64,000 nt of DNA from Nocardia macrotermitis (GCF_009604405.1 NZ_WEGK01000001.1:806001-870000); one strand, 5' to 3'; counted from the first letter of the stretch, positions 1-9,832 are shown. The notes: generated by a model not told the origin, from the letters alone. Numbers and translations: made by a program.

Positions 1-2301
1 CATTTCGCCGCCCTGAACAACGGCCAGCGCAGCTATTACACCGCGCCGATCAAGGCCCTGGTCAGCGAGAAGTTCTTCGCCCTGTGCGAGGTGTTCGGCG
101 CGGACCGGGTCGGCATGGTCACCGGTGACGCGGCGGTGAATCCGGATGCGCCGATCATCTGCGCGACCGCGGAGATCCTGGCGAATCTGGCGTTGCGCGA
201 GGGCGCGAACGCCGATGTCGGCCAGGTGGTGATGGACGAATTCCATTTCTACGCCGATCCGGATCGCGGCTGGGCCTGGCAGGTGCCGCTGCTGGAATTG
301 CCGGGCGCCCAATTCCTGCTCATGTCCGCGACATTGGGCGAGGTGGATTTCTTCGCCGAGGATCTGCGCCGCCGCACCGGGCGCTCGACCGCGATCGTCA
401 GCGGTACCGAACGTCCTGTGCCCCTGATGTTCTCGTATGTGCGGACACCGATCACCGAAACCCTCGAGGATCTGGTCACCACCAGCCAGGCCCCGGTCTA
501 CGTCGTGCATTTCACCCAGGCCGCCGCACTGGAACGCGCCCAGGCGCTCACCAGCGTCAATTTCGCCTCGAAGGCGGAGAAGGAGGCGATCGCCGAGGCG
601 CTGGGTGGATTCCGGTTCGCCACCGGTTTCGGCAAGACGCTCTCGCGTTTGATCCGGCACGGAATCGGCGTGCATCACGCCGGAATGCTGCCGAAATATC
701 GCCGCCTGGTGGAACGTCTCGCGCAAGAGGGGCTGCTGAAAGTGGTGTGCGGCACCGACACTCTCGGCGTCGGCATCAACGTGCCGATCCGCACGGTCCT
801 GCTGACCGGCCTGACCAAATTCGACGGCGTGCGCACCCGCAGGCTCAAATCCCGCGAATTCCATCAGATCTCCGGACGCGCCGGACGCGCCGGTTACGAC
901 ACCATGGGCACCGTCGTGGTGCAGGCCCCCGAACACGAGGTGGAGAACGCGCGGCTGCGCGCCAAGGCGGGCGACGATCCCAAGAAACAACGCCGCGTCC
1001 AATTGCGCAAACCCCCCGAGGGTTTCGTGTCGTGGTCGGAGGAGACCTTCGACCGGCTGGTCGCCGCGCAGCCCGAGCCGATGGTGTCGCGATTCCAGGT
1101 GACCAATGCGATGCTGCTCAATGTCATCGCCCGGCCCGGTAATTGTTTCGACGCGATGCGGCATCTGCTCGAGGACAATCACGAACCCCGTCCGGCGCAG
1201 CGCAAACATATCGTCAAGGCCATTCGCCTGTACCGCGCGCTGCGCGATGCTGGAGTGGTGCAGCAACTCGACGAACCCGACGCCCTGGGTCGGCGCGCGC
1301 GCCTGACCGTCGACCTGCAGCGCGATTTCGCCCTCGATCAGCCGCTGTCCCCGTTCGCCCTCGCGGCGCTGGACCTGCTGGACGACTCCACGCCCACCTA
1401 CACCCTCGACGTGGTCTCCATCATCGAATCCACCCTGGAGGATCCGCGCCAGCTGCTGATGGCCCAGCAGCACAAGGCGCGCGGGGAGGCCATCGCGGAG
1501 ATGAAGGCCGACGGCATCGAATACGACGAGCGGATGGAACTGCTCGAAGAGGTCACCTGGCCCAAACCGCTGGCCGAACTGATCGAGCCCGCCTTCGAAA
1601 CCTATCGCGGCGGCCATCCGTGGGTGTCGGAATTCACACCCTCGCCCAAGTCCGTGGTGCGCGAAATGATCGAGCGCTCACTGACTTTCGCCGAACTGGT
1701 GAGCAATTACGAGCTGGCCCGCTCCGAGGGCGTGGTGCTGCGCTATCTGGCCGACGCCTATCGCGCGCTGCGCCGCACGGTGCCCGAATCCGCCCGCACC
1801 GAGGAGCTGGAGGATCTCACCGAGTGGCTGGGTGAGCTTGTGCGACAGGTGGATTCGAGTCTGCTGGACGAGTGGGAGCAGCTCACCAATCCGGGCGCGG
1901 AGAACGATTCGGAGCAGCTGGCGTTCGGTTCGGAGACCGTGCGGCCGATCTCCGCCAACGAGCGCGCGTTCCGAGTTCTGGTGCGCAACGCCATGTTCCG
2001 GCGCGTGGAGCTCGCGGCACTGGGCCGCTGGGCGGCCCTGGACGAGCTGGACGACGGCCCGGACTGGGAAGCCGAGCTGGACCCGTATTTCGCCGAGTAC
2101 GACGAGATCGGCACCGGCCCCGAAGCCCGCGGCCCGCGGCTGTTCCAGATCGAACAGCAGCCCGAGCTGTGGCGGGTGCGCCAGGTACTCGCCGATCCGG
2201 CCGGTGACCACGGCTGGTCGATCGATGCCGTGGTCGATCTGCCCGCCTCCGACGCCGCCGGTGAAGTGGTGTTCGACGAGATCACGGTGACCGCGGGATA
2301 A
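1..2301 (+). CDS. DEAD/DEAH-box RNA helicase, DUF3516 type (5' end outside window)
   Basis: This is a superfamily 2 helicase of the Ski2/Mtr4-like group that in actinobacteria carries a C-terminal DUF3516 region; it probably remodels RNA using ATP. The frame is open from base 1, so the Walker A motif and N-terminus lie outside the window and 766 residues are visible. Motif Ia (TAPIKALVSEKF) lies near bases 40-75, the DEFH motif II at 234-245, the SAT motif III near 327-335, and motif VI (QISGRAGRAGYD) at 865-900. The remaining ~450 residues are helical and acidic, as expected for DUF3516. The DEFH box instead of DEAD/DEAH is normal for this group. The next gene is about 130 bases downstream and probably separate. 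Confidence 0.9.
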   Translation, partial: HFAALNNGQRSYYTAPIKALVSEKFFALCEVFGADRVGMVTGDAAVNPDAPIICATAEILANLALREGANADVGQVVMDEFHFYADPDRGWAWQVPLLELPGAQFLLMSATLGEVDFFAEDLRRRTGRSTAIVSGTERPVPLMFSYVRTPITETLEDLVTTSQAPVYVVHFTQAAALERAQALTSVNFASKAEKEAIAEALGGFRFATGFGKTLSRLIRHGIGVHHAGMLPKYRRLVERLAQEGLLKVVCGTDTLGVGINVPIRTVLLTGLTKFDGVRTRRLKSREFHQISGRAGRAGYDTMGTVVVQAPEHEVENARLRAKAGDDPKKQRRVQLRKPPEGFVSWSEETFDRLVAAQPEPMVSRFQVTNAMLLNVIARPGNCFDAMRHLLEDNHEPRPAQRKHIVKAIRLYRALRDAGVVQQLDEPDALGRRARLTVDLQRDFALDQPLSPFALAALDLLDDSTPTYTLDVVSIIESTLEDPRQLLMAQQHKARGEAIAEMKADGIEYDERMELLEEVTWPKPLAELIEPAFETYRGGHPWVSEFTPSPKSVVREMIERSLTFAELVSNYELARSEGVVLRYLADAYRALRRTVPESARTEELEDLTEWLGELVRQVDSSLLDEWEQLTNPGAENDSEQLAFGSETVRPISANERAFRVLVRNAMFRRVELAALGRWAALDELDDGPDWEAELDPYFAEYDEIGTGPEARGPRLFQIEQQPELWRVRQVLADPAGDHGWSIDAVVDLPASDAAGEVVFDEITVTAG

Positions 2302-2432
2302 GCACCGCGACACCGGCGCGAGCGTGATCGAGACGACCTCGCTCCAGTTCGTTTTCTGCCGCCTCCCGCTGATACGCTCTCGCTCGCTGTCCGCCGTGGG
2401 AGGCTGCCCGGAAGAAAGAGAGTTCCCTCAGA

Positions 2433-3566
2433 TTGTTCGGTCCACACGCGCCCGAGTCGCCCTGTCTGGTCATCGACCTCTCCCGGGTACGCGACAACCT
2501 CCACGCACTGCGATCCGCCCTGAGCGGTCTCGGGGACCGGCATCCGACGCGAATCCGGTTCGCGGTCAAGGCATCTCCCGTGCCGGAGATCATCCGGCTG
2601 CTGGCCGAGGAGGGCACCGAGTTCGACGTCGCCAGTGTCGGCGAGATCGAGCAGTGCCTCGCGCTCGGTGTGGATCCCGCGACGCTGTGCTTCGGCAATC
2701 CGATCAAGAAGGCCGCGCACATCGCCGCGGCCTACGCGGCCGGGGTGCGACGCTACGCCTTCGACACCGAGGACGATCTGACCCGGATCAGCGAATACGC
2801 ACCGGGTTCGGAGGTGGAGTGCCGCTTCCTGGCCTCGACGCCGCAGTCGCGCACGCCGTTCGGCACGAAGTTCGGCTGTGCCCCGGGTGAGGCGGTGCGG
2901 CTGCTGGTGCGCGCCCGCGACCTGGGCTTGGTGCCGGTGGGGCCCTACTTCCACGTCGGTTCGCAACAGCTCGATCCGGCCGCGTGGCGGATCGGCATCG
3001 AACAGGCCGCGGCGATCACAGAAGCGTTGGCGGTCAAGGACATTCCGGTGCGCGCGGTGAATATCGGTGGCGGACTGCCGATTTCGTACGCCGATCCGGC
3101 ACCGGAGCTGTCCGTACCGGGTGCGGTGATCGCCGAGACCGCCGCACGCCACCTTCCCGAGCACACCGACATCGTCGTGGAGCCCGGCCGCGCCCTGGTG
3201 GGCAGCGCCGGAGTGATCCACGCCGAGGTCGTCAACGTGCGCATCGCGCCGGACGGGCGGCGCTGGGTATACCTCGACATAGGCCGTTACAACGGAATGG
3301 CCGAAACCGAGAACGAGTACATCGCCTACCGGATCACAACCTTACGAGACGGTGACATCGCGGACGATGCGGTGATCGCCGGTCCGACATGCGACGGTGA
3401 CGACGTACTCTATCAACGCACGCGGGTCCTTCTGCCGACCACGCTGCGAGCCGGCGATCCCGTTCGGATCCTCGATGCCGGCGCCTATACGGCGAGTTAT
3501 TCGTCGGTGTCCTTCAACGGTTTTCCGCCTTTGACTGTTCATGTCATCGGCGCTGAGCGAGAGTGA
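2433..3566 (+). CDS. PLP-dependent ornithine/lysine-type decarboxylase (group IV, alanine-racemase fold)
   Basis: The protein should decarboxylate a basic amino acid, most likely ornithine to putrescine, as first step of polyamine synthesis. Its 377 residues match the eukaryotic-ODC/DapDC family length. The PLP lysine is K46 in FAVKASP. HVGSQ lies near residue 175, the phosphate-binding NIGGG near 210, EPGR near 249, and GPTCDGDD holds C320 at the position of the catalytic cysteine contributed across the dimer. The CDGDD form points to ODC/LDC rather than diaminopimelate decarboxylase. The start is TTG at 2433, with a purine-rich GAAGAAAGAG about 12 bases upstream. The stop overlaps the next gene's GTG (GTGA), implying translational coupling to spermidine synthesis. 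Substrate (ornithine versus lysine) cannot be fixed from sequence. Confidence 0.88.
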   Translation: MFGPHAPESPCLVIDLSRVRDNLHALRSALSGLGDRHPTRIRFAVKASPVPEIIRLLAEEGTEFDVASVGEIEQCLALGVDPATLCFGNPIKKAAHIAAAYAAGVRRYAFDTEDDLTRISEYAPGSEVECRFLASTPQSRTPFGTKFGCAPGEAVRLLVRARDLGLVPVGPYFHVGSQQLDPAAWRIGIEQAAAITEALAVKDIPVRAVNIGGGLPISYADPAPELSVPGAVIAETAARHLPEHTDIVVEPGRALVGSAGVIHAEVVNVRIAPDGRRWVYLDIGRYNGMAETENEYIAYRITTLRDGDIADDAVIAGPTCDGDDVLYQRTRVLLPTTLRAGDPVRILDAGAYTASYSSVSFNGFPPLTVHVIGAERE

Positions 3567-4792
3567 GTTCAGCAATGACAGCAGAATTCACCGGCTGGCA
3601 CGTGCTGGCCGAGTTCGGTGGTGTCGACGTAGCCCTCTGCAACGACCTCGAACGCCTCGAAGCTGCCCTTCGAAAATCGTTGGTCGCCGCGGGGGTGACC
3701 ATCTGCGATGTGGTGCACAAGCAGTTCGATCCGCAGGGTGTCACCGTGCTGGCGTTGCTGTCCGAGTCGCACGCGTCCATTCACACCTACCCGGAGTCCG
3801 GCGACATCTTCGTCGACGTGTTCACCTGCGGAAGTATCGGTGCGGGCGCGACCAAGGCGGTGGAGTTGCTGGAGCAGGAGCTCTCCCCCGCGCTGGTGCA
3901 CACGGAGATCATCCAGCGCGGTCGCGGCGCCCGGCGCATCCACGAACCGGTCGGCCCCGGCACGACGCGGGTGTGGGATCTGCACGACGTCATCGTCGAT
4001 ACCCGAACTCCGTTCCAGCACATGGTGATCGCGCGCACCGAGCAGGGTGTGAGCCTGTTCTCCGACGAGGATCGCCAGTCCACCGAGTTCTCCCAGCTGA
4101 CCTATCACGAGGCGATGCTCGTGCCCGGTTACGCGCTGGCCGAGAAGCTGGACCGGGTGCTGATCGTCGGCTCCGGCGAGGGGGTGGCCTCGCAGATGTC
4201 GGTGGCCGCGGGCGCCTCGATCGTGGATCACGTGGACATCGATCGCCAGGAGGTGGAGTTGTGCGCCGAGCACCTCCCCTATGGCTATTCGACCGCGGAT
4301 CTGGCCGCGGCGGTCGCGCAGTCGGGCCCGATCAAGATGCATTACGCCGACGGCTGGGATTTCCTGGCCGAGGCCGAGGCCGCCGGGGTGCGATACGACC
4401 TGATCTGCATCGATCTGCCCGACGAGCGGGTGGAGGAGGCGCAGCACAACCGGCTGTACGAGGACGAGTTCCTGGAGCGATGTCGCACGCTGCTCACCGA
4501 GGGCGGGGTGCTGGCCGTCCAGGCGGGTTGTCAGACGATGTGGCGCAACGAGACGCTCAAGCGGTCGTGGGCGCGGTTCCACGCGTTGTTCCCGACGGTG
4601 GTGCCGTACGTCAGCGACGAGCACGAGTGGACGTTCCTGTTCGGCACGCCGAAGGTGCTCGACGATCCGGTGGCGAAGATGACCGCGACCCTGCCGACGC
4701 TGCCGTATCGCGCCGAGACGGTCGACGCGCGGGCGCTGATCCGCGGCGCCATCGAACCGCATGCGCTGCGGTCGCCCGTCGGCGTCGGCTGA
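3563..4792 (+). CDS. speD-speE: S-adenosylmethionine decarboxylase-spermidine synthase fusion
   Basis: One 409-residue protein joins two steps of spermidine synthesis. Residues ~1-120 are a bacterial SpeD domain: the pyruvoyl-forming serine is S69 in ESHASIHTYPE, with H74 and C89 at the spacing of the catalytic His and Cys of Thermotoga SpeD. Residues ~130-390 are a Rossmann aminopropyltransferase, with GSGEG near 203 in place of the usual GGGDG and IDLPDE near 285 in place of DxTDP. It would make decarboxylated AdoMet and transfer its aminopropyl group to the putrescine formed by the upstream enzyme. GTG 3563 overlaps the upstream stop; ATG 3575, in frame, would also give a normal SpeD N-terminus. 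The altered synthase motifs leave the exact acceptor amine open. Confidence 0.9.
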   Translation: MSSAMTAEFTGWHVLAEFGGVDVALCNDLERLEAALRKSLVAAGVTICDVVHKQFDPQGVTVLALLSESHASIHTYPESGDIFVDVFTCGSIGAGATKAVELLEQELSPALVHTEIIQRGRGARRIHEPVGPGTTRVWDLHDVIVDTRTPFQHMVIARTEQGVSLFSDEDRQSTEFSQLTYHEAMLVPGYALAEKLDRVLIVGSGEGVASQMSVAAGASIVDHVDIDRQEVELCAEHLPYGYSTADLAAAVAQSGPIKMHYADGWDFLAEAEAAGVRYDLICIDLPDERVEEAQHNRLYEDEFLERCRTLLTEGGVLAVQAGCQTMWRNETLKRSWARFHALFPTVVPYVSDEHEWTFLFGTPKVLDDPVAKMTATLPTLPYRAETVDARALIRGAIEPHALRSPVGVG

Positions 4793-4814
4793 GACTGCCG
4801 CACAACCGAATTCG

Positions 4815-4850
4815 CGTCGTGCCCAGCCGGTCGTCCGGGTGGGCACGACG
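4815..4850 (+). terminator. Hairpin terminator after polyamine operon
   Basis: An 11-base perfect stem, CGTCGTGCCCA with TGGGCACGACG, encloses a 14-base loop and is followed by GGTTT. It lies 22 bases after the speD-speE stop and is the likely end of the decarboxylase/speDE transcript. Confidence 0.6.
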
Positions 4851-4981
4851 GGTTTCCGGCGAGGTCGCCCGCGGCACGGTTCGGCCCGGACACCTGCGGT
4901 GACCATCCGTTCACGCGCTGCTCGCCGACTCGACCTTCGAAAGTCGGGGGCGGAATCGTCCGATTCGCAATACCGTGGAGT

Positions 4982-5428
4982 ATGCGCACTTTCGTTCATC
5001 TACTGCTGCTGGTTTGTGCTGTCGCGGTGGCGGTGGGAGCCTTCGGGCCGCTCATCGGCACGTTGGAGCCGCGTCATGTGCAGCTCACCGAACTACGCGA
5101 CGGGTTCCCGGCGGGTCGCAGCCTCGAGCAGATCCAGGCCCAGTCGGTCACCCTGCAGACGTCGCTGGCGGTGGTGATCCTGGGCGTCGCCGCGGTGCTG
5201 CTGCTGGCGACGCTGTTCGGTTCGCGCCTGCTGGGGTGGTTGGCCGTGCTGGTCGGGCTGGCCACCGTCGGCGTGCTGGCCTGGCGGCTGGACAGCTCGT
5301 TCGACAAGCAGATCCGCGCGGACTACCACCAGCTGTTCTCCGGGACCTGGGGGTTGTACGCGGTGGGCGGCGGGGTGATCGTCGCCCTGCTGTGTCTGCT
5401 CGTGCCCCGCGAGCGGCGAGCGTTCTGA
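4982..5428 (+). CDS. Small integral membrane protein, unknown function
   Basis: The 148-residue protein is not recognised as a named family. It starts with a hydrophobic helix (residues ~5-24), has a polar extracytoplasmic-looking stretch with SLEQIQAQS, then two closely spaced hydrophobic helices (~58-78 and ~82-100) and a final one (~122-140), so about four membrane segments. It ends in a basic PRERRAF tail, which suggests a cytoplasmic C-terminus. It is monocistronic: a hairpin terminator precedes it and the convergent caspase-ATPase gene ends 21 bases downstream. ATG 4982 is preceded by GTGGAGT, a close and only moderate ribosome binding site. Confidence 0.65.
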   Translation: MRTFVHLLLLVCAVAVAVGAFGPLIGTLEPRHVQLTELRDGFPAGRSLEQIQAQSVTLQTSLAVVILGVAAVLLLATLFGSRLLGWLAVLVGLATVGVLAWRLDSSFDKQIRADYHQLFSGTWGLYAVGGGVIVALLCLLVPRERRAF

Positions 5429-5449
5429 GACCCGTTCCGCCGCAGCCGG

Positions 5450-8400
5450 TTACACCAGCGGCGGGGTCCAGGCGGTCTGGACGAGTTCGACCCTCCTGCG
5501 GTCGACGAGGGTGCCGCGCCCGGCGGGCATGGGCGCGGGCCTGACCGTGCCGAGCAGCGCGCCCTCGTTACGGTCGCCGCTCAGGAGCAGTCCGGTCGAG
5601 CCGAGATCCTTCAGCATGCCGAGCACCGGGTCGTACAGGGCACGGGAGGCGCCCCCGGTGTGCCGGGCGACGATCAGGTGCAAGCCGATGTCACGTCCGT
5701 GCGGCAACAGCTCCCGGATGATCGTCATCGGGTTGTTCGAGCCCGCGACGAGTTCGTAGTCGTCGACGATCAGATACAGTTCCGGGCCGGTCCACCACGA
5801 ACGCTCACGCAGTTGCTGCGGCGTGACTCCGTCTGCGGGAAGACGCTTTTCGAGGACGGAGACCAGTTCGCCCAGCAACTCGGCGAGGCTCGGCACACTC
5901 GCCGCGTAGTTGGCCAGATGTCCGGACTGCACCTGTGCGAGCAGGGTGCGCCTCGGGTCCACCAGCACGATCTTCGCCTGATCGGGCGTGTTCGACGCGC
6001 AGATGCCGCGTATCAGCAGTCGCAGCAGATTCGTCTTACCCGATTCGGCGTCACCGAAGATCATCATGTGCGGGGTGGCGGCGAAGTCGATCCGGACGGG
6101 GGCCAGATCGGATTCGTCGACACCGATCGGGAAGCTCAGGCGATCCGTGCCCGGATCGACCTGCCCGGCCCGGTCCACGGCCCGGAGCAATTCCTCGTGG
6201 GTCACCCACGAGGGCAGCATGCGCACCTCGGGGGCACGCAGATCTCCCGAGCGAGCGCTGATGACCAGGACCGCGTCGGCGATACCCTCGGCCATTCCCA
6301 CCGAATCAGCGCTGCTGCCGAGGCGAGGTAGCGCGATGAGCATGTGCAACCCGTCCGGTGTCAGTCCCCGACCGGGCGAACCTTCCGGCACCACGAGTGC
6401 CTGGCGGCGTCCCAGGCTCGAATCGGCCGGGTCGCCGAGCCGGAGTTCGACGCGGGAACCCAGCAGATCCCGCAGCGCGGGCCGCAACGCCGACCAGCGG
6501 CTCGCCGCCAGCACGATGTGCACGCCGAGCGCCAATCCGCGCGCGGCTATCCCGTTGAGGGCGAGTTCGAGCTCTTCGTAGTCCTGACGGACGGCCTCGT
6601 ACCCGTCGATCACCAGGAACACATCGCCGAATCGATCGGCCCCGAGCGGGTCGGTGGCCCGGCGCTCCGGGGTCACATCCACCAATTTCGCCTTGTGCCT
6701 GCGGAATTCCGCCATCGAGAGGTCGAGTTGCCCGAAGAGTTCTTCCCGACGCTGGATCAATTCCGTCAGTTCGGCAATAGTGCGGCGCACCCGGTCGGTA
6801 TCGAGACGGCCCGCCACCGAGCCGACGTGCGGCAGCCCGGACAGCGCGGCGAGTTCACCGCCGCCGAAGTCCAGACAGTAGAACTGCACCTGATCGGGGG
6901 TGTGCGCGAACGCCAGGGCCAGGATCAGCGTGCGCAACGCGGTCGTCTTACCGCTCTGCGGGCCGCCGATGACGGCCACATTGCCCTGTGCGCCAGCCAG
7001 ATCCAGTTGAAACGGCGTCCGGGTGTGCAGTCGCGGGGCATCGACGATGCCGATGGCGGCGGGACGCAGGCCGGGCTGACGCTGTAGCGCGACGGGCATC
7101 GGCTCGGGAAGCGGTCGCGTCAGATTGCCGAGGGTCGGCGACGTGTCCAGCGGCGGCAGCCAGATCCGGTGCACCGGTGGGCCTTCGGTGGCGACCATGG
7201 CATGCACGAGCGATATGCCCAGCGGCAGATCGACCGGCTCGATCACACCGGCCGTGCGATCGGACGGCTCCGCGCGGGAACTGGACGCGGCGACGAATCG
7301 GAGCGGTTCACCCGAATCCGTCTTCAGATATCCACTCCCCGGGATGCTCGGCAGGTGATACGCGAGCGGTGTGTCCAGCACGGCCCGTGATTCGTTGAGC
7401 GAGTACGTCTTCAGAGCGACGCGGTAGGACAGATGGGCGTCCAGTCCGCGCAGCGTGGTTTCGTCCAGTCGCTGGCTGGCGAGCAACAGATGGATGCCGA
7501 GCGAACGACCCATGCGGCCGATCGCGGTCAGCACGTCGATGAACTCCGGTGCCTGGGAGAGCAACTCGCTGAACTCGTCGATGATCACGAACAGCTCGGG
7601 CAGCGGGTCCAGCGACGTCCCCGCGACACGTTCCTGTTCGTACTGCCGGATCGAGGTGACGTTTCCGGCTGCGCGAAACAGTTCCTGACGTCGATTCAGC
7701 TCACCCGCGAGCGCGTCCCCCAGACGTTGCACGAGCGTAAGGTCCGCCGACAGGTCACCGATGTATCCGGCGAGATGCGGCAGTCCGGCGAAATCACCGA
7801 ACGTCCCGCCGCCCTTGTACTCGATCAGCAGGAAGCTCGCCTGTTCGGGCGAATGTTCCAGCGCGAGTCCGAGCACGATCGTCCGCAGCAGTTCCGATTT
7901 GCCCGAACCTGTTGCGCCGACGAGCAATCCGTGCGGCCCCATCCCCCCGTCGGCGGCATACTTGAAATCCAGTAGTACCGGCCGACCGTCACCGTCGATC
8001 CCGATGGGAATTCGCAACCGGTCGGGTCCGGTCTTGGGCTGCCACCGACGGCCGAGTTCCGGATTCGCGGGGTCGGCGATCCGGTACAGCGCCGCGAAGT
8101 CATTGAGGCGCGACTCCACACCGAGCGCGGGGACGCGGCCGACCGCGACACCGTGCGGGATGACAGTCACGCTGACACCCTGACGCGCGAGGGCGACGCG
8201 GGTGACCAGATCCGCGGCACCGTCGGTCATCTCGGGTAGTGCCGCGGCCGCGTCGGGCAGATCCCGGATATCGGGCAGCGCGATCCGGAAGGGCTGGCGC
8301 GCCGCCAACGCCCAGCCGGGGCCGTCCGGCAGGCGCAGCGCGCGATCGCGATCCACGTGGGATTCCTCCGGACGCTGCAACCGCAGTTCGATATGCGAGG

Positions 8401-9832
8401 AGATCGGGCCCGCCAGCCAATCCGGCACATCCCGCCAGTCCCGGACGGTCGCGACGACGTGCACCGCGTACTCGGGCCCGGTACCGGCGATCTGCTTGAG
8501 CGTCTGGCCGATGTGCGACAGCAGGTCCGCGAATTCGTCCCAGGGGTCCAGCAGCAGGAACAGGTCCGGCACCGGATTCGGCAGCGTCGCGCGGACCGAG
8601 CGCAGGCTGGTGGGCGAGTCGATGGACTGCTCCCGATACAGGATCTTGCGCGCGCGGATCTCCCCGACGATCTCCTCGAGCAGCGCGGCGACCTGGTCCG
8701 GCTCGTCGTCGCCCACCACGCGGGCGATATGCGGCAGGGCGCGCAGCGATCCCACCCGGTTGCTCGACTCGAGCGCCATGATCCGCACCTCGTCGGGGGT
8801 GTGGGTCAGGACGAGGGAGCCGATGAGGGTGCGCAGCAGCGTGCTCTTACCGCTCCCGGCGCGTCCGACGATCAGCAGGTTGCGATCGTCCCGGGAGAAA
8901 TCGAGCCAGACGGTCTCGCCCGCGCCGCCGTCGGGCTGGCGCTGCTGCCCGATGGGAACGGTCAATCTGCCGGTGCCCCACCAGTTCTCCGCGCGCAGGC
9001 CGTAGTCGGGGGTGTGTTCGAGCCGCCCCAGCAGAGTGCCCAGCGCCACCCGGTCGCCGCCGTCCACCGCGACGGGCAGTCGGCGACGGGTGCGGGCGAT
9101 GTGCACCTCCTCCTGCAGCACCCCGTAATGACTGGGTGTCTGGCGGCTGGTCCGGCCGCGTACCTCCGCGCTGACGTAACTCCACAAACTGTGCGTATTG
9201 ATCACGCCGGTGCCGTTGTCGGCCAGACCGGTCGCGATGCCCTTGACGACCGCGGAGGTGAATACCGACAGCGGCGCGGACCGCTCCGCGCCACCGTCCC
9301 CGGCGACCTGCACGGCCGTGGCGGCGGTCAGCACGCAGATGCCCTCGCCCGCGGCCAGTTCGTGCCCTACGTCGTCGACCGTGGGCTGGGACTTGATGAC
9401 GTCGCCGCCCAGGAATGCCCCGCTGTAACAGCAGTCCAGCAGAATGATCTTCGCCGCGGCCGGGGATTCCCGGATGAGTTCCTTGATGAACGTGGCCGAC
9501 ACCGCGGAACTGCTGATCAGCTGGGTGTCGGTATTGCTCGTCGCCAGATACAGATTGTGGCGGGTGCGGATGCCGTGGCCGGAGAAGTAGAACAGCACCA
9601 CGTCCTCGGGCTCGGCCCCGCGGAACAGTCGCTCGATACCGCGTTCGATCTCGGCCTTGGACTCGTTGACGAGGATCTCCGCCGGGGCGAAGGCGCCGAT
9701 CTCCGGATCGCGCAACAACTCTCGCAGCTGGTTGGCATCCGAGACCGGCGCGTGCAGTCGGGGGATGCCCGGTGAGTGGAAGGTGTCGTTCGCGACGAAC
9801 AGCGCCAGTCTGCGACCGGTCGGGCTAGTCAT
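5450..9832 (-). CDS. Caspase-family protease fused to four FtsK/EccC-type P-loop ATPase domains
   Basis: This 1460-residue protein begins with a caspase-like (peptidase C14) domain, residues ~1-250. The catalytic dyad is H86 in FSGHG and C135 in LDCCYSGAF. Four FtsK/SpoIIIE-type ATPase modules follow, with Walker A motifs GRAGSGKST (~324), GATGSGKSE (~639), GGPQSGKTT (~956) and GDAESGKTN (~1261). Modules 2-4 resemble the EccC ATPase chain of type VII secretion, but no EccC membrane anchor or other Esx gene is nearby. Only module 2 has a full Walker B with glutamate (IIDEFSELL); the others read LLDPWDEF, VIDGYEAV and IVDDYELV. Its start overlaps the stop of the EACC1-like gene by 8 bases. Caspase-NTPase fusions are typical of bacterial conflict systems; a role as a self-targeting protease switch is inference. 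Confidence 0.9.
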   Translation of the reverse strand: MTSPTGRRLALFVANDTFHSPGIPRLHAPVSDANQLRELLRDPEIGAFAPAEILVNESKAEIERGIERLFRGAEPEDVVLFYFSGHGIRTRHNLYLATSNTDTQLISSSAVSATFIKELIRESPAAAKIILLDCCYSGAFLGGDVIKSQPTVDDVGHELAAGEGICVLTAATAVQVAGDGGAERSAPLSVFTSAVVKGIATGLADNGTGVINTHSLWSYVSAEVRGRTSRQTPSHYGVLQEEVHIARTRRRLPVAVDGGDRVALGTLLGRLEHTPDYGLRAENWWGTGRLTVPIGQQRQPDGGAGETVWLDFSRDDRNLLIVGRAGSGKSTLLRTLIGSLVLTHTPDEVRIMALESSNRVGSLRALPHIARVVGDDEPDQVAALLEEIVGEIRARKILYREQSIDSPTSLRSVRATLPNPVPDLFLLLDPWDEFADLLSHIGQTLKQIAGTGPEYAVHVVATVRDWRDVPDWLAGPISSHIELRLQRPEESHVDRDRALRLPDGPGWALAARQPFRIALPDIRDLPDAAAALPEMTDGAADLVTRVALARQGVSVTVIPHGVAVGRVPALGVESRLNDFAALYRIADPANPELGRRWQPKTGPDRLRIPIGIDGDGRPVLLDFKYAADGGMGPHGLLVGATGSGKSELLRTIVLGLALEHSPEQASFLLIEYKGGGTFGDFAGLPHLAGYIGDLSADLTLVQRLGDALAGELNRRQELFRAAGNVTSIRQYEQERVAGTSLDPLPELFVIIDEFSELLSQAPEFIDVLTAIGRMGRSLGIHLLLASQRLDETTLRGLDAHLSYRVALKTYSLNESRAVLDTPLAYHLPSIPGSGYLKTDSGEPLRFVAASSSRAEPSDRTAGVIEPVDLPLGISLVHAMVATEGPPVHRIWLPPLDTSPTLGNLTRPLPEPMPVALQRQPGLRPAAIGIVDAPRLHTRTPFQLDLAGAQGNVAVIGGPQSGKTTALRTLILALAFAHTPDQVQFYCLDFGGGELAALSGLPHVGSVAGRLDTDRVRRTIAELTELIQRREELFGQLDLSMAEFRRHKAKLVDVTPERRATDPLGADRFGDVFLVIDGYEAVRQDYEELELALNGIAARGLALGVHIVLAASRWSALRPALRDLLGSRVELRLGDPADSSLGRRQALVVPEGSPGRGLTPDGLHMLIALPRLGSSADSVGMAEGIADAVLVISARSGDLRAPEVRMLPSWVTHEELLRAVDRAGQVDPGTDRLSFPIGVDESDLAPVRIDFAATPHMMIFGDAESGKTNLLRLLIRGICASNTPDQAKIVLVDPRRTLLAQVQSGHLANYAASVPSLAELLGELVSVLEKRLPADGVTPQQLRERSWWTGPELYLIVDDYELVAGSNNPMTIIRELLPHGRDIGLHLIVARHTGGASRALYDPVLGMLKDLGSTGLLLSGDRNEGALLGTVRPAPMPAGRGTLVDRRRVELVQTAWTPPLV

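Noticed and set aside
1758..3221. 487-residue frame on the minus strand spanning the helicase end and the decarboxylase
   Set aside because: It crosses two well-supported plus-strand genes and has no recognisable domain or ribosome binding site.
5450..9832. Type VII secretion locus because of EccC-like ATPase modules
   Set aside because: No EccB, EccD, mycosin, EsxA/B or PE/PPE gene is nearby, and the N-terminus is a caspase domain instead of the EccC membrane anchor.
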